Part shown: positions 49,518-61,735 of the stretch, in pieces
Layout: each line of letters begins with the position of its first letter
Numbering within the stretch: the first letter of the stretch is position 1
Assembly: GCA_038503065.1 (NCBI GenBank)
Contig: JBCAMK010000021.1
Location: 372,001-436,000, forward strand
DNA length: 64,000 nucleotides
Direction: 5' to 3'
Origin: Paragyromitra xinjiangensis
Taxonomy: Eukaryota; Ascomycota; Pezizomycetes; Pezizales; Discinaceae
Made by a program: the position numbers and the translations under genes
The notes under the pieces: model-generated
Seen by the model: only the letters and a program-made list of their open reading frames with translations
Database searches by the model: none
What the model was told of the DNA's origin: nothing

Positions 49518-52500
49518 ATGGCCGAAGCCACTGCCATCACCACCGCTGCAAACAGTGTCGTGGAGGTGGATGCGGTGACAGCAGATGGCGCCCTGACGAA
49601 CGGAGGACAAAACCGCCTGGGCCCGCCTCTCGTTATCCCACTACCCCCATCCGAAATGGCCATCCTCCTACGGGTGCTGCACAACTTTGAGGCTCGCTCT
49701 CCCGATGAACTCACCTTGCGCAAAGGGGAGCACGTAGAGCTATTGGAAAAGGATGGTAGGAATTGGATTAGCTCCTCACCAATTTTTCAAACCGCTGACC
49801 ATTGCATCAAAAGACGAATTTGGGGATGGGTGGTACTTGGTGAGTTTGCAAATTGCTATTCTCTTTTTCACGTCTTTTATTGTTATTATTATTGTTGGTG
49901 GTGGTGGCTCGCCCCAACCGCTTTTTTATTTCCTTCTTATTTTTCTATGCTCGTTCCCGGCGGACGGTGATGGTGGAGGAGGAGAAAGAAAAGAAAAAAG
50001 ATGCCCGCCCGTTCCCCATTGGCTCGTCCCCAATCACCGCGCCCCCGAGAGACCTTGTGTGTGCATTGCATTGCATTGGCTCCTCGACTGCGTTGTACCT
50101 TTTGCGCCGGCGCGACTACAGAAGGACAATAGCCCACCAAGCACCTGCACATTTTCATTCCGAGAATTGCAGTCGTGACAGGGGCGAGCTCCGATCTTGA
50201 TGGGGATCATTTCGCTAATACCCAAGTTTTGGGGACGACAGGGGCGATCTCTCACGACAAACGAACGCGGCCTCTTTCCCCAAGGTGAGTCCCCACTTCT
50301 CTTATCCTTGATTGTTGTATCTCCTTTAGATGAAGTGGCGTTGGTTTAGCTTCCTGATGGGAAATTTCCAAACGGAAACCCCACCGCCGGTTCAAAAAAG
50401 ACCTGTGGAACTCTGATAGCTAAGAATTCCGTTACTTCTCTTGCCTTTAAGTATACACGACCCCAGCTCCCACGACCTCTATCGTCCAATCGCCCGTGGC
50501 AATTACTCCCTCCTCCGCCTCGGCAACAGACCCCTCCTCTATCTCTACCGCCACAACAACCCCAATTAGCGTACAGACCTCCTCAACCTACACGCCGGGC
50601 CCGCCGCGTCCGGCCTCGCCCGCAGACTCCCACATATCCTCCTCCCACACATCCTCCTCCCACACCATCGACGAGCCGCATGAGGAGCAGGAGCAGGAGC
50701 AGGAGCAAGAGCAAGAGCAAGAGCTGGAACAAGAACTGGAGCGAGAATTGGAGCTAGAACAAGAAGAGCACAGCACACCACCGCTATCTGTCGAAAAGAT
50801 TGGAACGGGGGGTACCACACCAACACCTGGAACTCCAGGGGAAAAGGCAATTGTCGTGGTGGCAATAAACCCGGAGCCTCCCTACAACCAGGGCATGCGA
50901 AGTCCAGTCGTCGAAGACACACTCAGTGATATTGACGAAGCTATAACCGAGATCTCCAATTCGCGCCAACACAGAGCTAACAGCAGAGCTAGCAGTCGTC
51001 GCCGCAGTTCCATGCAGACCACAGTTCCAGCCCGCGCGCTGACCCCCGCTGAAGAGGTCATTGAAGACTCGTCCTCAGAGTATTCGCGACAGGAGGAGAT
51101 CGAAATCGAGTCGAACTCAAACTCTGAATTCGAAGACGACGGAGAGGAGAACGAGGTGTTGGTGGAAGCTGATTCAAGTGCCGGCGAGTACTTTCACACG
51201 GAGGCCGCGATCAAAACCTGGACCCCTTATCAAGTATCGCAGTACCTCCAATCGTGCAACATTCCGCTCGTAACCTGCCAGAAATTTGAAGAAGAGGAGG
51301 TTTCCGGCTCGACCCTACTACAACTGGAGATGTCACACTTGAAGGAGTTAGATATTGGCTCCTTCGGGAAACGATTCGAGGTATGGAAAGAGATTGAGAG
51401 TTTGGTTAAACGGGCTAAAGCAGGCATTCCGGTGAAACATCGGAGTGGAAGCGACGCGAGATTGTCGACGACAAATTTCACTAGGGACTCTACTCTTCGT
51501 CAGAGGAGTAGCACGGTTACGGGAGCGGTCTTACCACGCATTCCGAGCCAGCATAACAGGTCCATTTCGAGACAGCATAGGATTAACGTGCAGGATGCTA
51601 ATATGCTCGATGTGACTGTACCTGGATATGGGCCGTTGCATACGCCAATGGTTTCAACGATTTCGTCCCAGGTCGCGATTACGCCACCAGGAACTGGTGT
51701 TTTCGAGGCGCCAAGATCGCCGCCCATCTCGCCGCCGAGGGCAGCAGCAGCGGCAGCAGCAGCAGATGCAGGAGCGAATTATCGTCGTGCGAGTGGGACA
51801 AAACGGCTTTCTGGCCATGATTTATCTCCGGCTACGGCTCTTAACACAGCGTTATCAGCAACTGCCGCCATTCTTTCAGCTGGGGGAGCTGACGGAACCT
51901 CGCATCAACGTGGTGGGTCATTTGATAGGAACTGGCAGATCCCATCCCTCGGAGGAGGGGCCCGCCCATCGTCAAGATCTCAAACACCAGAGTATAGTCA
52001 TAAAGTGAGCATAAGCGCAGGGACAGGGGACACAGTGTTTACAGGCGACAGTGGGTTCTCGGGCTCGCTACCCCACACCCCCAAAATGACTGCAACAGAA
52101 CGTAGCTACTTTTCGAGCGGCGAATCCACTCCGCGTGAGCGTAAAGTGCTCCAAAAGAAAAATGGTGGTAATCATGCCCGGAAAAGTAGCTACACCGAGG
52201 AACAAAGGCTGAGAAGTGCTACAGCTCACAGCCGCCAATCACGTATCGGAAGTGCAAGCTCCCTCGAAACGACGAACAGGAAACCATCACCAATATTCAC
52301 AGCCGCCCAGGCGTATCATGCGAGAGGTAATAGTAAGGATAAGAAACGCATTAGCACCAGCTTCAGTGGCGCCCCTGAGGGCTTCCCGTACGACGCGCCA
52401 CGACTCTCGCCATCCCCATCAACGAAGACTGTGAAAACTGTTGACGACACTATCATTGGCCGCGCAATATCACCCAGCACGCCACCGCCCCTTCCTAACA

Positions 52501-53669
52501 ACCGCTCGATATCCGAGCAGCTCACGCCTATGGGAGATGGCGCGCGTAGTGTCGGCTCACTTGACGGATCTGCACCGTCAATTACCGCGACCGTGGAATC
52601 TGATCCACTCCGCGGGACCCCTGAACGTCCGCCCAAAGCAGAACGTAGCAACACCACCCCTGGCCGTCGTATCCGTGGCGTTTCATCCGGATCTGGGCTC
52701 CGTCAAAAATCTAAGAAACACAATACGTCGGCTTGGGAAAAGGGGCTCCGGGAAATCACCCCCCATGAGGCCGCGGAGCAAGCAGATTATAGCGGGTGGA
52801 TGAAGAAGCGTGGAAGCAGCGGAATTGGCGTGTGGAAGCCACGGTTCTTTGTATTGCAGGGGAGACGGCTGGCATATTTCTATTCTGAGAAAGATACAAA
52901 GGAGAGAGGCTTGATTGACATCACATCGCATAGGGTTCTTCCGGCTACCGAAGACAGACTTGTTTCTCTCCACGCCTCCTTTGCGGCTGCTACTACCCCT
53001 AGCCCTAGCGCCAGTCCAGCTATATCGGCCGCGACCTCCCCGCAACCACCAGCCACGGCGAATTCGGGTGATAGTCAAAAGAGCCCAACGAGTCCACCGG
53101 GGTCTGCGAAGGAGAAGGAAAAGGAGAAAGAGAAAGAGAAAGAGAAACCCAAAGAGGGGGAGAAGGATAAAGGCTGGTTTACATTCAAGCTTGTCCCGCC
53201 TGCCCCCGGCGCTACTAAAGGCGTTACCTTCACTCCTCCGCGTCTCCATTATTTCGCAACCGACACGCGTGATGAGGGGAAGAAATGGATGGGTGCTATC
53301 ATGAAGGCGACCATTGACCGCGACGAATCAAAACCCGTTATTAGCTCCTACAATGCGAAAACTATTTCCCTTGCGAAAGCGCGACAGTTGAGGGCAAGGC
53401 CACCAGATCTACTAAGAGGGGATGAGGAGAGTCTTAGTGCGGCGCTGTTGAGTGCGGGGTTGGCAATCAGTGGCGTGGATATGATGAGCATGGACGAGGA
53501 AGGGGAAGAAGATGCAGATGTGGAGGATGGGAGGGATGAGGTACCAGATCGGGTTGACTCCGGGAGTGTTGACACGGTTGAGATGGAGGAAGGAAAAGTG
53601 CAGGGGAGAAAGGGAAGCCTGATGAAGAGGAATGGATCGGTGGTGGCGAGTGTTGGAATTATTGCGTAG
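49518..53669 (+). CDS. BOI1: Boi1/Boi2/Pob1-type scaffold: SH3, SAM and PH domains
   Basis: Cell-polarity scaffold that links Cdc42/formin/exocyst functions at growth tips and septa. Exons are 49518-49755, 49814-49839 (26 nt), 50242-50284 and 50452-53669, giving 1,174 residues. SH3 at about 54-102 (LRVLHNFEARSPDELTLRKG; FGDGWYLGRSL; ERGLFPQ) is split over three exons. An E/Q repeat follows at about 170-190. SAM at about 356-420 begins IKTWTPYQVSQYL. After a long Ser/Pro-rich region comes the PH domain (about 880-1058; GWMKKRG, WKPRFFVLQGRRLAYFYS), interrupted by a charged KE-repeat insertion and resuming at WFTFKLVPP to WMGAIMKATIDRD. This order matches yeast Boi proteins and fission-yeast Pob1. 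The second intron (402 nt) has a second in-frame acceptor at 50181. The insertion in the PH domain is, to my knowledge, common in filamentous relatives. Confidence 0.94.
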
Positions 53670-56600
53670 GGTCAATAAAAGGTGGGGGAGAGGTGGATGG
53701 CTATTTTCTTATGTGTTGGCTTTTCTCGTCACGAGGAGTCTCTGGTTCGTTTACCTTAAAATTATTTATACATCTTTTTTTTTCCTTTTTTTCCGGGTCT
53801 TATCGGCCTCTATCTTCTTTGTAGTATCATCTTTTCAATTCTTTTTCCTTTCAATTTTCCTTATGTACCTGGCGGACGAGGTAGCAGATAACACTTGCAG
53901 ATGTGGGGACGAAAAAGTGTTGTTGGTTGGATCATTGACCTCTGTTCTAGTGCACCTAGGGTTGGGGGCTGACTAGCATGTATTCGTAGTTCCCTTTTCC
54001 CTTTCCTTCTTCCTTCTTTCCATAGTTTCTCGTCTTATTTGTCGAGGGTGTTTTTTTTACCTTATGATTGTTTCATCATCTACCTTAATGGTCGAGTCTC
54101 GTTTTTATGTACTGATTGAAATTAATCGGTTGGTATGTATGGTTGTGTTTTATATGATACGGCTATTTTGGTGGCGCCGTTCTTTATCTGGGTGGGATGA
54201 ATGCTTGTCGTGGGCTGTTTTAATTTAATGTGGGGTGTAAATTTTGGCTCGTGGGCCAGCAAATGGAAAGAAATGTGAATGGTATGAATACACGGCTGAG
54301 TTAACTTTTCACTGCTGTTGGTTGATCACCAGCCCACCTACCTTTCCATCTCATCCTTTCTTCCCTTAATTCCCGTTTGTCTAAGAACATAATGCTACAG
54401 TAGATCAACCCAAGACTTTCAGGCGAGGCCTTTCGGTGTTGCATCTCACTGGTCTTGTTGGTATTACGTTAAGCAAGGCTGCCTCTTGTTTCTATTGTCT
54501 AAAGCTAGGAGTTTAGAATTTTGACACAGGAATTCTACTATCCTGTCAGGTGATGGTTTGATTCAGCCTTGTTTTAGTTTTGTCCTGGTGATTCGCGCAT
54601 TTTGGGAGGAGGCGGTAAAGCAAGGGGTAGGTAAATAGGGTTTGAGTTCTTTTTTTTTTCATGCGGTGAATTGACACGATAGATATAGTATTGATGTGTG
54701 GATTTCGATGAAATACTGGAAGCGTGAGGTGAGGAATGGATAGCCAACATTGCCTATCTCGTCTCGCCGGTCTTTACCTTTCTGTCGACATACTTTCCTA
54801 TTAGCCTGTCCACCAACCTGGCTTAGTCAATACGAATGCCCCTCTTTTCCTTTCTTGTGACTGGTTAGGTATTGTGGGATTTTCTTGGTACGTTCTCGCC
54901 CTGAGATTACGGTCGTGGTTGCGGTCTTGGTTGCGGGGTTACGTGGCCCTTCTTAAATACATCAAAAAAAGAACGCTATGGTCAGCCTGATCCCCAACCT
55001 CCCGAGTTTGATTCGTGTTTTGGGAACTCCTCGGCGGAGTAAGGCATTATAGATGAGTCTTATCGACATATCCGGTGAAGCCTACCAGCATTATGACTGT
55101 TGAGTTGTTCTCGGGGTCTAAGTGCGTAAACAGCCATTGTTGGCCACTAGAGGGAAAGCCATGGCAAGTTGCAGCAGAGTTGCAATCATGCCGATAGTAG
55201 CCGGAATTTCTGGCGAGCAGCCTTAAACTAAAGGTGAGGGCCGTAAGTGCTCTTTCACGCAAAATCAGAATATACATGAGGAAGGAGCTCCGAATCTGTT
55301 GGAATCTTGCAACCTTGTTCAGCGACAACGCTCGTGAGGATCGTGGTGCTATCTATTTTAGGTAGCAAAAAGAAAGTAAATGGATAAAAAAACAGGTTAG
55401 ATAAAAAAGCAATTGGCTCCCGAGGCTTCATAGGAAAGTTGTGCGGTACCGAAAGGCACCAAAGTCGATAGGCATCATGAAAAGCACAAGCACCAAATAG
55501 GTAACGAGGATAATCCCTACAATGTAGTACAAAGATACAAATCGATCTGCGCCACTCTCTCTTGCTGCATCTCACGAGCTGCCTTCTAGGTCAAATCTTG
55601 GGTGGGGATATAGATAACTATCTGCCGGCTTTGGTTGCTGTACGAAGCTTCGTGCAGGTATATGGGAGCTTATGTTGCCTCAGTTAATCCTTACTGAGAG
55701 GGAGAAAAAAAGATATGTTTTTTCAGCGCAGAAGTTCTCGAATATGAAGTCTTAATGCCGGACATGATTGCGAGTTTATAACTGAGTATTACTGGCAGAA
55801 CGGCTACATGCTGTCGTTGTAGCAGGCGTTCCGATTCGGCATGATTACCTCGTCAGGCCGGTTGTCGGCAGAGCTGAGGAATCGAGAACAGCGCTTGGAG
55901 AATTGCTCACCGATATTGATAGCAAATTTTCTTGGGTTTTGTAACACCTTTGCAAGTTATGTGAATAGCTGATGAGCAAGAGTTGTTTCTTGGTGTTTGT
56001 TGACTCAAGTGTGTCGGTTCCAGGGCTTTCCGGAGGCGGAAGTTCGGGCAACTCGTATTCTTGACAAAGATTGACAAATTGTTTTGTGGCGGTGTCATTG
56101 ATGGTGAAGCCACCCGTTACCACTTGCGCTCAGGGAATAATGGTAAAAATTTAGGTATGCGCAATGCGCATCTCCAAAGCCCAAGGCTCGATAAGTGATA
56201 GGACACTCGTCGTTTTATTTGCGGTAAACGGGTATTCGCTTGCGTTATCCTTCCTCACATTTCCCCTGACTGTATTATCGGCCCTAAGGTTAAGCCTCCA
56301 ACATGGGAATGTAGGCATTGCAGGTTTGCTTTCAGTGTTTTGCATTAGTTGCTGCCTGTGAGTCATCGAAGACTATATGAATATCTGAATGACAGGCACT
56401 GATACTTCGGGAAACCGAAAGAACCTATGAGTAATACCAAAGTTACATTACCAAAGGGAAAAAGGAAAACCTCACATGGAAGGATCCGGGAAGGAGAAGA
56501 GCCCTGGGCGATGAGAGGTTAATAGTCTGCTTGCCTGTGCAAGGGACGGGAGTTGCCTTGAACATGCAGCAAACAGTTGCTCAAGCTCAAGTTGACCATA

Positions 56601-57131
56601 GTGTTTATTGAGCGAGGGAGCTATCTGTATCACAATTTAAAGAGCACACCTCGCCCCATTATGCTCGGGGGGGTAACTTGTACTTGAGCCGCCTTCGCCC
56701 CCGTTATGATTATGAACTAGAACAGCCTTGCCGCCAGCCAGGAATGATCCACGAGAAGGAAAAAAGAATCAACAAGCGCTTCTAGACGAGGCAGCTTGAG
56801 GAGAATAAATAGATAGGTACCAGCCCAGCGAGTTCGCTTGGGAGCCTTGGATCTTCTGTTCCGAAGGAGTAGCTGTCGCACGACATCATACATACATACA
56901 CAGCAAGTAGACCCACAGGACCAGCTGCTGCACGCCCCTCCATCCACGCTCACGGCTGTTTCCTGTTTGGGTCGCAATTGGCAGCCTCACCTCACTCGTT
57001 CAGTCGCTCACCCAGAGTGTGCTCTTGGGGTCTCGCGTCGCCTCAGGTAGTGGGAGCTTCACTAACCTAGGTCCTGCTTTTGTTTTACGTAGGGGTCTGC
57101 CTGCTTGTCTTTACTGCTTTGTCTTTGTGCC
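53670..57131. other. Gene-free stretch
   Basis: T-rich 3' region of the Boi gene followed by 3 kb with only short frames. A TACATACATACACA run lies near 56888-56901. Frames near 55047-56123 on the minus strand show no domain. No tRNA was recognised. Confidence 0.55.
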
Positions 57132-57205
57132 CGTCTGTCTGTCTGTCTGTCTGTCGTCTGTCGTCTGTCCGTCCGTCCGTCCATCTGTCCGTTTGTCTGT
57201 CTGTT
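57132..57205. repeat. TCTG/TCCG tetranucleotide microsatellite upstream of the SNF2 gene
   Basis: An almost pure run of CTGT, CGTC and CCGT units about 380-450 bases before the start codon at 57585. It lies in the likely leader or promoter. Length variation between strains would be expected. Confidence 0.85.
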
Positions 57206-57584
57206 CATCAGTTCGCTGCCCAGCCGGTCTCCATTCCGCGTGTTCCTTCTGAGACGAGGCCCCTCAGTGTGTTTCTCTCCGGTGTCCACATATCCAAACA
57301 GCCCTCGACACCTTGCGCTCACAGCCTCTCGCGACGGAACGAGGTTCAATAAGCCCAAACCTCAACGCTACCTGGCACTCTCGATTACCCGCCTTGGTTG
57401 GTCCACGCACAAATCTTAAATCTCAGCCGACTTTTCTTTTTCGCAGAGTTTAGTCCTTCTCCGCTGTTCTATTTCCCTCTTTCCCGTCCTTACCTCTCTG
57501 CCATCCCTCGGCTCCGCGGGGAAACCACATTAAAAAATAATTTAACTCGAAGGTACAACAATTACCGCCTGACATTTCGCTGCC

Positions 57585-60500
57585 ATGGCTGCTATCGAGC
57601 CTACGCCAGAAGCTCTTCGTGATCGTCTCCAAATCTTGCATCAAGTGGGAAAAGAAACTGTGGGTCCCTATCATCAGAACCGAAATATCGATCACCAAAC
57701 CAAAGAGTTGGAGGACCAGTTGATGGATTCATCGGGTCAAGGAAGTAGCGGAAGTGGAGGCTCTAGCCCGTGGTATGGCAACGCACTTGCCGGGCCTCCC
57801 GGAGGTCAAGGGAGAAAACGGGAAAGAGAAGATTCGGTTGATTTACAGTATCTCGGCATCCGGGGAGAGCCGGAAGCTAAATCACAGAAAACTACACCAA
57901 GCCCAGTCCCTTCGGAACGAGAGCTGTACATTGGAAGCCTTAGGGGCCCATTCAATAGAAGAGAACAATTACCAACTGAGCGTCTAGAGACTCCACAGCA
58001 ACCAGGGTTAGCCATTTCATACTTCCCCATCTTGCTTATTATTTTTCCATTCATCACCATTATTGTTTTTCTTACTATTTTGTATCAACTCGAAAGCGGT
58101 ATCACCGTCGCTAACTTGTCTTAGGGATTTTGAATTATCTCGCTTTCAGGCCAACTTCAACGGAGTTGCAGCTAGTGTACAGGATGAGGAAGCTGGTATG
58201 TTCAGGAGTAGCCTTCACCCTTCGCAAATACTTAGGCCTATGCAATCACATGTAATACCACAACACCAGCTGCAGCAACAGCAACGGTGGTCTGGAGGGG
58301 GAAACTATGATGAAAGGTTTGTTATCTTCCATCAAAACTAGCCTACTTATTTCCCGATATTGATATTTTACGATTCAGAATAGACGAAGAGTATGCACGA
58401 GTACTTCAGGACCGCTATGATGCTGGTAATTATTCAAGTGACCGGGAGGAGACTACTCGTTCGGATCGGCCTTTCCCAGGGTCGCCATTTTCTATCAATT
58501 CTTCACCGCCGAGACCAGTTAGATCTTTGTTGGATCCATATGCTCGTCAAAACAATTCCATTCCACCTATTCGGCCCATGATCTCCGCGAACCAGATTAT
58601 TAATATTGGTGATGATGAGGATGAAAATAACGACGGTTTAATCTATTACGAGGGTGGAAACGGAAGCAACATACGATTGCCGAGCATTCGGGCGTCCTAT
58701 CCTTATAGCCACTCTAACATTGTTCCACCTACGAGTTTTCCAAATGAACCCCAATGGGATGACTACGAGGAACCTCTATTGGGCGATCTGGAGTTTCTCT
58801 CCGAGCGCCCTTTCTCAAATACTCCTGTCAACATTGGCGGTTTCAATGATGGAAGTTCGATGTCCATCGTTGATTCCCAGGGTAACATCATCCAGGACCT
58901 AAACAGAAGCCGTGATCTGAATGGTGGGTGGGAGGTACCTCATCAATCTTATAACCCTGAAATCAATAGGTACATCAATCATATCCGAGCAGATCCCACA
59001 AAAAGTTTGGATGAGATCAAGACCTTGATGGAGAATATCCGGCCCGATATGGAAATCCCACCGGAGGATCGCGAGGGCACTCCGCCTGAAATGACGTATC
59101 CACTCATGGAGCACCAAAAATTGGGTTTAGCATGGTTGAAATCGATGGAAGAAGGTAGCAACAAAGGTGGTATTTTGGCGGATGATATGGGTCTTGGGAA
59201 AACAATTCAAGCTCTGGCTCTTATGGTCTCTAGGCCATCCGCAAACAAAGCTAGGAAAACAACATTGATTTTAACTCCAGTTGCGTTGCTAAAACAGTGG
59301 GAAAGAGAGATCAAAGTCAAACTCAAACCAGAACATGGTTTGAACGTGTGCATCCATCATGGCACTAGCAAGAGATCAAAGAGCTTCGCAGATTTAGCAA
59401 AATATGATGGTAGGTTCTGGCGATGTTGAGGGTCCATCAATCCATTCTAAGGCCACTGCTGATGGTAATTTTTGGGTTTTTTTAGTTGTATTAACCACCT
59501 TCGGAACCGTTGGTAACGAGTATAAAAAGAAAGCACGTTGGATCGACGAAAAAAAATCGGGTAATCCTCCTGGACTCTTCTTTCTCGGTGAAGAGTGCAA
59601 GTGGTATAGGGTGATTATCGATGAAGCTCAATGTATCAAGAACAAAGATACTCAATATGCCAGGGGCTGCTGTGCCATTGATGCTGAGTACCGACTTTGT
59701 TTGTCTGGTACCCCGATGCAAAATAGTTGTGATGAGTAAGTCTTCCCCATCGGACGTGACGTCAGAGCGTTTGCTAATTGATCCCACAGGTTATTCTCAC
59801 TTGTTCGGTTTCTAAAAATCAGACCATATAATGAATGGTCAGAGTTTTCTAAGGTAATTTATATACATATACATATACAGTGAAAACTTCTCTCGTACTA
59901 ACGGTGTACCTTAGAATTTCTCAAAACCCCTCAAGGGCAAGAATGAGTTCTCTATCAACCAAGCAATCAGGAAACTACAGGCGTTAATGAAAGCGATACT
60001 GCTTCGTCGGACAAAGTCATCAATGATTGATGGCAAACCAATCCTCACGCTTCCAGACAAGACGGTTGAGATGATCCATACAGTTTTCTCAAGCGATGAA
60101 CAAGCATTCTACCAGTCCCTTCAGGATAAATCGGTCCTTATGTTTAACAAATACCTTCGTGCGAACGCTGTTGGGAGGAATTATTCGAACATTTTAGTAC
60201 TTCTTCTACGCTTAAGGCAGGCTTGCTGTCATCCACATTTAATCCGAGACGCCGAAATGACCAATCATGCACCGGTCGACGAAAAAATGATAAAGCTGGC
60301 CAAGGAGCTCCCGCCGGATACCGTCGCTAGGATTAAGGACCTCGAAGCATTTGAATGTCCAAGTAGGTTACACTGATCCTCGGATGTTCGGGGCTGTTCT
60401 GACCTATAATTAGTTTGTCTGGACGCTGCTGAAAACCCATCGATCATCATCCCTTGCGGTCATGCGGTATGTTCTAGATATTGCTTTTTCGTCCAACTTC

Positions 60501-61735
60501 GGCTGAAATGCTGACTGTGCCTAGTTCTGTTCGGAATGTCTTGTCCGACTTCGTAATCAGCACGCCGAATCGAGTCTCCGGGATGGTAGGGAAGACAGCA
60601 ACGGAGCCAGGTGTCCTGGATGCCGTGGCGAGTTTAACATGCAGAAAGTTATTGAGTTGGTAGTTTTCCGGAAAGTTCACCAACCAGAGACTTTAGCGCC
60701 AAGCGACGAAACAAAGGACCCTGTAGGTGACGATGATCTGATATTCGATACAGATGATGAAAGTGGGGATGAGGAGGATGAAGGCGAAGATTTGGGTGGC
60801 TTTGTGGTTCCTGATGATGATGAGGCGGACGATGGATCAAGCTCTTCGGAGGCTGCTACTCGGAAAAAGCCGGCAAAGAAAACACAAAAGGATGCAGCAA
60901 AAAAGGATCCAAAAGGCAAAGGCAAAGAGAAAATCAAGTCTCCTCCTAGAACACTCGCGGAGGTGAGAAAAGATGCCATGAGGAACGCCAAGAGCAAAAA
61001 ACAATGTATGTGCCTTTTTAATCTGTTCTTCCGGGTAATTCGTTTTTTCATTGAAGGCAAAGGTTATTAACATTTGGTTAGACATGAAGCATCTACGAAA
61101 ACATTGGATTAGCAGTGCCAAGATCGATAAGTGTGTTGAGATCCTTGAAGGTGTTGAGCGCAACGACCCTACAGAAAAGACCATCATTTTTAGTCAGTTC
61201 ACGTCGCTACTCGATCTTATTGAGGTCCCGATCAGTGGGAAAGGCTGGAAATACAGGCGCTATGACGGCGGTATGTCGAGTACGCATCGCAATCAGGCGC
61301 TAATGGACTTTACGGACAAGCCGGAGATCAATATCATCTTGGTTAGTCTTAAGGCCGGTAATTCAGGGTTAAATTTAGTCGCAGCATCCCAAGTCATCAT
61401 TCTTGACCCTTTCTATAATCCATTTATCGAGAGCCAAGCTATTGATCGGGCACATCGTATCGGCCAGCAGCGTCAAGTCTCTGTCCATAGGCTCATCGTA
61501 CGAGGCACCGTTGAAGATCGTGTTCTTGCGCTACAAGACAAAAAAAGGAAGCTGATCGAGGGTGCGCTGGACGAAAATGCCTCGAAGGGCATTGGCAGAT
61601 TGAACGCGAAAGATTTGGGGTTTTTGTTTGTACGTTTCCGCCTCCTTCATTGTTATATTTCAGAGCTGACAAGACTAATTTTATTTGCAGGGTATTACTG
61701 ACGAGCCAATCCACCCCGCTTTTTCATATCCCTAG
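57585..61735 (+). CDS. ULS1: SNF2-family translocase with embedded RING finger, Uls1/Rad5-16 type
   Basis: DNA translocase/ubiquitin ligase that strips SUMO-modified proteins from DNA in yeast (Uls1). Exons are 57585-58006, 58125-58316, 58379-59409, 59486-59735, 59790-59853, 59915-60362, 60414-60466, 60525-61005, 61082-61629 and 61691-61735, giving 1,177 residues. Helicase motif I is DDMGLGKTIQALAL (Lys479); Ia, TLILTPVALLKQW; II, IIDEAQ (Asp594); III, LCLSGTPMQN. A C3HC4 RING starts at Cys801 (ECPICLDAAE, PCGHAFCSECL, CPGC). An acidic then lysine-rich linker follows. Motif V is NSGLNLVAASQVI and VI is QAIDRAHRIGQQRQV. A SUMO-interacting-type IINIGDDEDE begins at residue 278. The RING inserted between the two RecA-like lobes is typical of the Rad5/Rad16/Uls1 group. 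No HIRAN domain is seen, which argues against Rad5. The start codon lies shortly after a pyrimidine-rich leader. Confidence 0.93.

Noticed and set aside
50566..50922. 118-codon minus-strand frame inside the Boi gene
   Set aside because: Antisense of the E/Q repeat exon; an Ala/Pro/Leu-rich artefact of the hexanucleotide repeat.
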